Shown here: in pieces, positions 9,270 through 13,982 of the stretch | Position numbering within the stretch: position 1 is the stretch's first letter | Layout of the letters: each line of letters starts with the position of its first letter | NCBI GenBank assembly: GCA_003242645.1 | Contig: QGVC01000054.1 | Coordinates: 1 to 13,982, forward strand | Direction of reading: 5' to 3' | Origin: Pseudomonadota bacterium | GTDB taxonomy: Bacteria > Pseudomonadota > Alphaproteobacteria > Rhizobiales > Hyphomicrobiaceae | Length of the DNA stretch: 13,982 bases | Notes under the pieces: model-generated | Told to the model about the DNA's origin: nothing | Database searches by the model: none | The model's input: the letters and a program-made list of their open reading frames with translations, nothing else | Position numbers and translations under genes: made by a program

Positions 9270-9302
9270 CCGCGGCAAGGGGACAGAGGCTGCCAATTAC
9301 TT

Positions 9303-9330
9303 TTGACATGGTCTGCCACACATGGCAGAC
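9303..9330 (+). promoter_or_regulatory. TTGACA followed by a 20-bp inverted repeat, possible promoter/operator
   Basis: TTGACA (9303-9308) lies 60 bases before the zinc-protein start. Two bases later comes a perfect inverted repeat with arms GTCTGCCA (9311-9318) and TGGCAGAC (9323-9330) around CACA. The repeat fills the spacer and the place where a -10 would lie; the hexamer at the right distance (CAGACG) is a poor -10. The site could be an operator covering a weak promoter, an activator site, or an RNA hairpin. A further CTGCCA half-site occurs at 9290-9295. Confidence 0.4.
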
Positions 9331-9368
9331 GCACCTGAATTTTGCGATGAGGACGTTGAGGAATCGAG

Positions 9369-9755
9369 ATGGCAACGAAGGAAGCGCGCGGGACCAAGCG
9401 CACCTGCCAGAACCCGGAATGCGGCGCCCGCTTCTATGATCTGAACCGGGATCCGATCGTATGTCCGATCTGCCAGACGGTGTACAAGCTCGCGACTGCG
9501 CCTCAGTTGGAGGAGGTCGAGGAGGAGCAGGCAGTCCGCAAGGCCGTAAGCCCTGAGCTGGTGGGCGATGAGGAGGCCCTGATTGAGGATCTGCCGCTGC
9601 CCGAAGGCGACGAGGATCTGGCCGATCTGGAGGAAGCGGACGAAGCGCTGGTGGGAGACGAGGAAGAGCCGTTCATTGAACCCGAGGATGAGGAAGACGG
9701 CGATGTGACCGACATTCTCGGTCCGGTTGGCGAGGATGACGACGAGGAGCGCTGA
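9369..9755 (+). CDS. TIGR02300-type zinc-ribbon protein with acidic tail, function unknown
   Basis: This 128-residue protein matches the small alphaproteobacterial family TIGR02300 as I remember it. The N-terminal module reads RTCQNPECGARFYDL (11-25) and VCPICQ (31-36). Cys13, Cys18, Cys32 and Cys35 form a likely four-cysteine zinc site, and FYDL-x-x-x-P is the family hallmark. From about residue 48 the chain is strongly acidic (runs of Glu and Asp up to the last residues DDDEER), probably disordered. There is no signal peptide or membrane segment, so it should be cytoplasmic. The start ATG follows GAGGA by six bases. It is divergent from aroA and upstream of tRNA-Ala. The fold suggests nucleic-acid or protein binding, but no function is established to my knowledge. 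Confidence 0.9.
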   Translation: MATKEARGTKRTCQNPECGARFYDLNRDPIVCPICQTVYKLATAPQLEEVEEEQAVRKAVSPELVGDEEALIEDLPLPEGDEDLADLEEADEALVGDEEEPFIEPEDEEDGDVTDILGPVGEDDDEER

Positions 9756-9807
9756 TCGCTCAAGGAGCAACCAGCGCCAAGCCTCATCCTCCCAGATCAA
9801 CGAAGGG

Positions 9808-9837
9808 CTTGCAGTTTTCGATCCGGCAGCCTATTGA
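9808..9837 (+). promoter_or_regulatory. Predicted promoter for tRNA-Ala
   Basis: CTTGCA (9808-9813), a 17-base spacer, then CTATTG (9831-9836) resembles the rhizobial CTTGAC-17-CTATAT consensus (8 of 12). Read conventionally it is TTGCAG-17-TATTGA. The predicted start near 9844 leaves a leader of about 48 bases, with a hairpin, before the tRNA. A TAGAAT at 9846-9851 is an alternative -10 but lacks a partner. Confidence 0.45.
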
Positions 9838-9851
9838 GGCGCTTCTAGAAT

Positions 9852-9871
9852 GGGGCGGTGAATTCCGCCCC
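9852..9871. repeat. 7-bp GC hairpin upstream of tRNA-Ala
   Basis: Arms GGGGCGG (9852-9858) and CCGCCCC (9865-9871) enclose the six-base loop TGAATT. No T-run follows on either strand. It may end transcription of the zinc-protein gene weakly, or form a structure in the tRNA precursor. Confidence 0.4.
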
Positions 9872-9891
9872 CCATCGAAATCCCAACGGTC

Positions 9892-9967
9892 GGGGCCGTA
9901 GCTCAGTTGGGAGAGCGCGTGAATGGCATTCACGAGGTCAGGGGTTCGATTCCCCTCGGCTCCACCA
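9892..9967 (+). tRNA. tRNA-Ala, anticodon GGC
   Basis: The 76-base sequence folds as a full cloverleaf. The acceptor arms are GGGGCCG (9892-9898) and CGGCTCC, with one G-T pair. The D arm is GCTC/GAGC. The anticodon stem CGTGA/TCACG has loop ATGGCAT, so the anticodon is GGC (reads GCC and GCU). The T arm is AGGGG-TTCGATT-CCCCT, and ACCA at 9964-9967 provides an encoded CCA end. It is a complete, apparently functional gene on the opposite strand to its right-hand neighbour rnk. No integrase or repeated tRNA 3' end is seen nearby. Confidence 0.98.
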
Positions 9968-10279
9968 TAATTCCAATCCTGACATCACTTCCCCTCATTC
10001 CGGTTCCAGCTAAGCTTGCGATTTGATGGCCAGGCGGTGAGCTGCGCTCCGTATGGTTTAAGCAGCAACTATTTCCGCCGCCGGCCATCGCGACGTACCC
10101 GATGGCACGACTCATCGAGGCCGTCACTGCACTGACGGAAGATTGATGTCAGGGGTGGGAGGCGGCCCTCAGGACACCACGATCAGCGCGGATCTAGGCG
10201 GTCGCCCAATGCACGACCGACTCCCCGCCTCTAGCGAAGCAAGCGCACGCCCGCAGGGCCGCGGAATAAGCGAGATCGC
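9968..10279. other. Intergenic region between tRNA-Ala and rnk, no credible gene
   Basis: These 312 bases lie between two convergent transcripts. Two short hairpins stand out: GCCATCG/CGATGGC (10084-10106, nine-base loop) and CCGTCA/TGACGG (10121-10138, six-base loop). Near the rnk stop is the palindrome AAGCGA-GA-TCGCTT (10269-10282), which overlaps the TAA. None has a proper T-run. No open frame here has a ribosome site or a recognisable protein. Confidence 0.6.
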
Positions 10280-10708
10280 TTACTCGCCGTTGGAGCCGTC
10301 GCGGTCTTCCTCCTTCGGCGGATTCTCGACCTTGAGAACGGTCAAATGGCGGACCTTACCGTCGCGCGCCGTCCAAGCGATCGACTGGCCCTCCGAAAGA
10401 CCAATGAGGGCAGTTCCAATGGGCGTGAGGATCGAAATCTTGCCCGCGCCAATATCCGCCTGGCCGGGGAACACCAGCTGCACTCGCCGTTCGCGATTTT
10501 CGTCATCCCGATATGTGACGATCGAGCCCATCTGCACGACGGAAGGCGGCACCTCCTCAACGACGCGCGCACGCTCCATCTCTGCGATAAGCTCCGTCGC
10601 CACGTCCGGAGCACGGTTCAGCGCATCCATGGCGAGCACAGTGAGCCGCTGCTGATCGACCTGGCTCACGACGATCTCTGGCATTTCTGGGTAGTCTCTG
10701 ACTTTCAT
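10280..10708 (-). CDS. rnk: Rnk-type regulator of nucleoside diphosphate kinase (GreA/GreB C-terminal fold)
   Basis: Rnk proteins share the FKBP-like C-terminal domain of GreA/GreB, bind RNA polymerase, and were named for raising nucleoside diphosphate kinase activity. The 142-residue product fits the family (E. coli 136). A short N-terminal helical part covers about 10-55 (IVVSQVDQQRLTVLAMDAL onward). The Gre-like domain then runs through MGSIVTYRDDENRERRVQLVFP and ISILTPIGTALIGLSEGQSIAW, which parallels MNSRVKF and [22 protein letters not shown] in E. coli Rnk. There is no long coiled-coil finger as in true GreA. I prefer the ATG at 10708 (GGTGA four bases upstream); an ATG four codons earlier (10720) is possible, and an extension to 10801 is not family-like. 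It stands alone, with long non-coding regions on both sides. Confidence 0.9.
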   Translation of the reverse strand: MKVRDYPEMPEIVVSQVDQQRLTVLAMDALNRAPDVATELIAEMERARVVEEVPPSVVQMGSIVTYRDDENRERRVQLVFPGQADIGAGKISILTPIGTALIGLSEGQSIAWTARDGKVRHLTVLKVENPPKEEDRDGSNGE

Positions 10709-10781
10709 AGGCTCACCCATTGCGCTTCGAGGCCCATTGCCTCTTCCGTGAAGAACTCTGGAAATGCATCTTGTGCGCCGC

Positions 10782-10807
10782 GACAGCACGGCTCGGGCCA
10801 TGCTGTC
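10782..10807 (-). repeat. 10-bp hairpin in the rnk leader
   Basis: Read on the minus strand, GACAGCATGG pairs along its full length with CCGTGCTGTC, using one G-U wobble, around the six-base loop CCCGAG. It ends about 75 bases before the rnk start. No T-run follows, so it is not a standard terminator. The wobble means pairing is complete only in the rnk-direction RNA. Confidence 0.5.
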
Positions 10808-10943
10808 TGGTGAAACTGTCGTGCGTGTCGGGAGCGCCCCAGGCTCGGGCGCGCACGATTGCCGAGCTGGGGCCGCTATCCTGCGATCGGATGCAGCCGG
10901 CGCATGATGGACGCGCGATGGATCAGATTGCTCAACATACTGT

Positions 10944-10972
10944 TAATCTGGCCCCTGCGACATGAAAGTCAA
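10944..10972 (-). promoter_or_regulatory. Possible rnk promoter
   Basis: The minus strand has CTTGACT (plus-strand 10967-10973), whose CTTGAC exactly matches the rhizobial -35. AGATTA (plus-strand 10944-10949) lies 17 bases from TTGACT, a poor -10. The call rests on the -35 and position. Confidence 0.35.
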
Positions 10973-11031
10973 GCTCTGTCGCGGGCGATGCAGTTGAGCA
11001 CTCGCGTCCGCGGGGCGGAATATCAAATTGC

Positions 11032-12366
11032 CTAAACGTAAATGCTAATTCGGTCCGACGCGCCGACGCTCGGGCGGTCGTTCGAGGATTCTGCCGTCAC
11101 GCTGCCCTCGGCGCGATCTTGCCGAATCGGGCGGTGATCTTCGCCGGACCTTTCCTCGGGCTGACCACCGCCCGATGACGTATAAGATGTGGTCTGCTGT
11201 GGCGTTCCTTGCGAGCCTTGCTGCGCCGATTGACCGCTTGACATGGTGCTTCGGTCAGGCTCCGCAACGTAGACCGACAGCGTCTCGACATTATACCCGG
11301 CCGACTGCAGCAGGCGCGTGAGCACGCTTTGATCCCTGCGGATGAGATCCGCCGTGCCGGCTTGATCAGCACTGATGCGCAACTCGAGCGCCTGCGACTC
11401 GAGCTTCAGCCGGATACTGACAGTGCCAAGCTCTGGGGGCTCGAGTTCAATCTGTAGCACCCGCACCACGCCGCTGGTCGTGGGGAGGGTCGGCATTGGC
11501 TCACCGGCGGACTGGGCGAGCCGCGACGTTTCCGGTGCTTCAATGCCGGTTATCAGAGCATTGGCAACTTGCGCAGTGGGAGAGAGATGCACGGCCGGCG
11601 GAGCGTGCGTCTCCTGCCGAACAACGGTGATCAGCCTATCCAACGGCTGCATATCAGCTGAGTTAAGGACCGGCTTAGCGCCATCGCTGGCCGTTGGCTG
11701 ATGGGACACTGGCTGAGCGGGCTGGTGTCGCGGCGTAGCATTCGTGGCCAACTGCGTCTGGCTCAGCGTTGATGTACGATCAAGCCCAGTTTGAGCTGTT
11801 TCGAGCGTGATGCCGTTCGCAAGGGCAACATCTGTTGGCGTACTTAATCTGCCATTCGTCCACGCGGGGCGTCGCTCCGTCGCGCTGTTGTTATCTGCAG
11901 CTTTCAATGGTGACGCCCCAAAAGAAATTGGGGCCCGGTCAATGCGTAAGGGAACCGCAGGCCTGGTCTCCGATCCGTTCGCTGTCGGTCGGGTGAGGAC
12001 ACTTTCGTCTGCATCTGCCTCTAATGACTGCTCAGCGGCCCTGTCATTTTTCACGCCAATTTCGAACAAGTGCGAAAACCTCCGAGCTACCAGCCCCATC
12101 TCGGCTGCATCATTCACGCGTGAAGCAGACTCAACTTCGTCAGCCGCGCCTTCCTTTTCTGCGCCGAAAGCCTTTTCCGCATCACTGGGGGGCTCAGCTT
12201 CGTTCGCGAGCACAGCCGCTTTCGCTTCCAAGGCATCAAGGTGGTCAGAGAAAACCTCGGAAATCGTACTCTTCCCCTGAATTGGGCGGTCAAATTTCGG
12301 TGTACGTACCCTCGGCACCTCAGCCCGGGCCAAGGCGCTGTCGGTAAAGTCTCCCATTCGGTTCAT
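11032..12366 (-). CDS. fliK: Flagellar hook-length control protein FliK (formerly MotD in rhizobia)
   Basis: FliK measures the growing hook and switches the flagellar type III export apparatus from hook to filament substrates. The 444-residue product has a long low-complexity N-terminal two thirds (about 1-290, rich in Ala, Thr, Pro, Ser) and a conserved hook-domain core at about 298-370. The core includes VVRVLQIELEPPELGTVSIRLKLESQALELRISA and RRDQSVLTRLLQSAGYNVETLSVYV, the FliK hallmarks. A tail of about 75 residues rich in Ser, Gln, Gly and charged residues follows. The ATG at 12366 overlaps the motC stop by four bases (ATGA), indicating translational coupling. In Sinorhizobium meliloti the gene in this place, once named motD, was shown to be FliK. 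The N-terminal spacer is expected to vary and gives no further information. Confidence 0.9.
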   Translation of the reverse strand: MNRMGDFTDSALARAEVPRVRTPKFDRPIQGKSTISEVFSDHLDALEAKAAVLANEAEPPSDAEKAFGAEKEGAADEVESASRVNDAAEMGLVARRFSHLFEIGVKNDRAAEQSLEADADESVLTRPTANGSETRPAVPLRIDRAPISFGASPLKAADNNSATERRPAWTNGRLSTPTDVALANGITLETAQTGLDRTSTLSQTQLATNATPRHQPAQPVSHQPTASDGAKPVLNSADMQPLDRLITVVRQETHAPPAVHLSPTAQVANALITGIEAPETSRLAQSAGEPMPTLPTTSGVVRVLQIELEPPELGTVSIRLKLESQALELRISADQAGTADLIRRDQSVLTRLLQSAGYNVETLSVYVAEPDRSTMSSGQSAQQGSQGTPQQTTSYTSSGGGQPEERSGEDHRPIRQDRAEGSVTAESSNDRPSVGASDRISIYV

Positions 12367-13553
12367 CGCTTTCCCCCGCTTACCAGCGCATCGACGCTCG
12401 CCGCCAGAGTTCGCGCGCGCTCCATGGTGTCGGCTCCGATGCTGGACAGCGCCCTTAATCGATCATCGTCGGCGGCGCTTTGCTCCAAGTTTCTAGGATT
12501 AGGGGCAACCGCAGGCTCGCGGCGGATGTCACGAGCTAAGGAAATCGCGGCGTCGAGAAGCTCGGCATCTTCTCTATCGAGCGCTTCACGCCCGAGCTGG
12601 GTCAATGCGGCGTAGCCGCGCTCGTACTCGTCGGTCACAATGAGCACCGCTGCTTCGTAAAGCTGCGCCCGCGGTGCGGCAGCGTCGCCTGGTTTCGCCA
12701 TTTGTAGCAAGAGTGAAGCAGCGAATCGCACAAGCTCAATGTTGCCCCGAGCGATCCCCTCCTGAGCTAAGAGTTCACAAACGTGCCGCCTGTCGTTCCT
12801 ATCGAATGTTGCAAGAAGTACCTCTAGCGTCGCCATTCGGCCTGGATCATCCCAATACTCACCGCTGGCAATTTCGGCTGATAATTGCCGCCAGAATGCG
12901 CCGGCATAGTAGGATTTTCCGAACTGCCGGACATATCTTCTCAACAAGCGATCAATTTCATCGAGGCGGCCGACAGATATCAGGAGCAAGACTTGCCGCC
13001 GCAAAGCCGATTCTTCGATCAAGGTGCCTGGAGACAGAAGTCTGGCTTGGTCCAGATAGACTAGTGCTTTGTCAGGAGCTGATTTATCGATTAATGCCGC
13101 CTGCACGAGGGCGAGCGTGCCGGCAGTAATCGGGTCACTCTTTCGGGCGTCCATACCAAGGAGAATTTCTCGCGCCTCCTCGTTGCGACCTTCGGAGTAG
13201 GCGAGCGCCGCTCGTGCCAGTTCGGCCTCAGGCTTAGGTAGACCATTGAGACTTGATATCCGGCGCAGAATACTGGGGTCGCCGCCGCTGAACCCATATA
13301 GGGCGACAGCGCGCAGATTGCGCGGCTCCCTCCAAACTTCCGGATCGACAGCGGCCAACTGCGCCCGAAGCTTTGCCATCAATTCCTGCTGAGCCTTATG
13401 GTCGATTAAATCTCCTTGCGCGAGGGCATCCTGGAGATTTCGTAGCTCACGTATCAACTCGAACGGCGCTTTGGTGCTTCCTGCTGCATGGGGTGCCATT
13501 GCGGCTGCCAGCAGGAGCACCAGGATAAAAACTATTCCTTTGAGCCGGCTCAC
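12363..13553 (-). CDS. motC: Periplasmic motility protein MotC
   Basis: MotC is a periplasmic protein of rhizobia and relatives needed for flagellar rotation, thought to support MotB folding or placement in the stator. The 396-residue product begins with a signal peptide: charged MSRLKG, a hydrophobic stretch at about 7-20, and a likely cleavage near PHAAG at 21-25. The remainder is rich in Ala, Leu and Arg and looks mostly helical, resembling tetratricopeptide-like repeats (segments such as AELARAALAYSEGRNEEAREILL near 92-114). The start is a GTG at 13553-13551 overlapping the motB stop as GTGA; its stop overlaps the fliK ATG. The call rests on length, signal peptide and position between motB and fliK more than on a strict motif. 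Confidence 0.88.
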   Translation of the reverse strand: MSRLKGIVFILVLLLAAAMAPHAAGSTKAPFELIRELRNLQDALAQGDLIDHKAQQELMAKLRAQLAAVDPEVWREPRNLRAVALYGFSGGDPSILRRISSLNGLPKPEAELARAALAYSEGRNEEAREILLGMDARKSDPITAGTLALVQAALIDKSAPDKALVYLDQARLLSPGTLIEESALRRQVLLLISVGRLDEIDRLLRRYVRQFGKSYYAGAFWRQLSAEIASGEYWDDPGRMATLEVLLATFDRNDRRHVCELLAQEGIARGNIELVRFAASLLLQMAKPGDAAAPRAQLYEAAVLIVTDEYERGYAALTQLGREALDREDAELLDAAISLARDIRREPAVAPNPRNLEQSAADDDRLRALSSIGADTMERARTLAASVDALVSGGKR

Positions 13554-13982
13554 GATTGCTCCTCACTCCGGAGGAGAATTTCGATTCGGCGGTTTTGCGC
13601 CGCTTCCGGATCGTGGGCGACCCTGAGGCTCCGGTCAGCGTGCCCCTCGATGCGTTCGAACCGCCGCTCATCCACGCCCCCGCGCGTCAGCAGGAGATAA
13701 GCCATATGGGCGCGGGCGGTGGAGAGGCGCCAATTATCGTAAGTTTGGGTTCGGAACGGCCTCCCGTCGGTGTGGCCACGCACGATGAGCCGTCCAGGAT
13801 AATCTTTCAGCACCCGGGCGATTTTCTCCATGATGACGATCAGCTCCGGCCGCGGCTCGGCGGATGCGATCGCAAACATTCCGAAGTCGAACTCATCTGT
13901 TAGGCTGATCAGGATGCCGTCGGCGGTCCGAACCACCTCGACGTGAGGAATTTTGGCCAAAGCCGCCTCGCTCAAAGCCCTG
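13550..13982 (-). CDS. motB: Flagellar motor stator protein MotB, C-terminal part (cut by window edge)
   Basis: MotB with MotA forms the proton-conducting stator and anchors it to peptidoglycan. Only the last 143 complete codons are visible. The frame stays open to the right edge, so the leucine codon TTG at 13975 is not a start. The visible part is the OmpA-like peptidoglycan-binding domain: ILISLTDEFDFGMFAIASAEPRPELIVIMEKIARVL, then LIVRGHTDGRPF, WRLSTARAHMAYLLL, ERIEGHADRSLRV and the final NRRIEILLRSEEQS. GHTDGRPF and NRRIEILL are the classic signatures. The membrane helix with the proton-binding Asp lies outside the window. The stop overlaps the motC GTG by four bases. Confidence 0.93.
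   Translation of the reverse strand, partial: RALSEAALAKIPHVEVVRTADGILISLTDEFDFGMFAIASAEPRPELIVIMEKIARVLKDYPGRLIVRGHTDGRPFRTQTYDNWRLSTARAHMAYLLLTRGGVDERRFERIEGHADRSLRVAHDPEAAQNRRIEILLRSEEQS

Larger units (their letters stand above)
10709..11031 (-). other. Region between fliK and rnk: rnk leader, no credible gene
   Basis: These 323 bases hold a promoter-like site and a strong hairpin, both on the rnk strand and listed separately. A looser GCTCGG/CCGAGC inverted repeat also lies within about 10843-10867. I see no terminator with a T-run after the fliK stop and no open frame with a recognisable product. If the promoter is right, the rnk leader would be about 230 bases long. Confidence 0.5.

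Noticed and set aside
9930..10127. 65-codon minus-strand frame ending VEPRGIEPLTS
   Set aside because: Its end is the antisense of tRNA-Ala. The EPRGIEPL peptide is a well-known artefact of translating tRNA complements.
10709..10801. N-terminal extension of Rnk by up to 31 codons
   Set aside because: The extension is Arg-rich, unlike Rnk proteins, and overlaps the leader hairpin. The ATG at 10708 has a better ribosome site.
11807..12280. 157-codon Ser/Ala-rich plus-strand frame opposite fliK
   Set aside because: It mirrors the low-complexity FliK spacer, and no start site or homology is visible.

Overview
The window looks like a chromosomal core segment of an alphaproteobacterium of the order Hyphomicrobiales (Rhizobiales). 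Three things point there: the gene order aroA-cmk-rpsA-sppA-ihfB-(LapA-domain)-trpF-trpB-trpA, a TIGR02300-type zinc protein next to aroA, and a motB-motC-fliK flagellar operon, since MotC is known mainly from rhizobia and relatives. Base composition is GC-rich throughout, and promoter-like sites resemble the rhizobial housekeeping consensus (CTTGAC-17-CTATAT). I cannot name the genus.

Layout, left to right. From 1 to 9172 every gene is on the minus strand, so transcription runs from right to left: aroA, cmk, rpsA, sppA, ihfB, a LapA-domain membrane protein, an ornithine cyclodeaminase/mu-crystallin family dehydrogenase, trpF, trpB and the first 69 codons of trpA. An exact 13-bp hairpin separates rpsA from sppA. 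A strong promoter-like site inside the 3' end of sppA should drive ihfB and the genes after it. From 9173 to 9368 lies a divergent intergenic region with a likely aroA promoter and a 20-bp inverted repeat beside a TTGACA. Then come a plus-strand gene for a small zinc-ribbon/acidic-tail protein (9369-9755) and tRNA-Ala(GGC) (9892-9967). A roughly 310-bp region with two short hairpins and no credible gene follows. Then, again on the minus strand, come rnk, a roughly 320-bp leader region, and fliK-motC-motB, which are coupled by 4-base overlaps; motB runs off the right edge.

How the genes work together. aroA supplies the shikimate pathway. trpF, trpB and trpA carry out three of the last tryptophan steps (trpC and trpD are not in view). 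cmk, rpsA, ihfB and sppA are housekeeping genes for nucleotides, translation, nucleoid architecture and membrane-protein turnover. The motB-motC-fliK block builds the flagellar stator and controls hook length. rnk encodes a GreA/B-like regulator.

I see no CRISPR array, transposon, prophage, toxin-antitoxin pair or defence island, and nothing I would call a new system. The points most worth a second look are the dehydrogenase gene inserted in the ihfB-trp operon, the inverted repeat and uncharacterised zinc protein at 9303-9755, a possible small ORF overlapping the cmk start, and a hairpin in the rnk leader.
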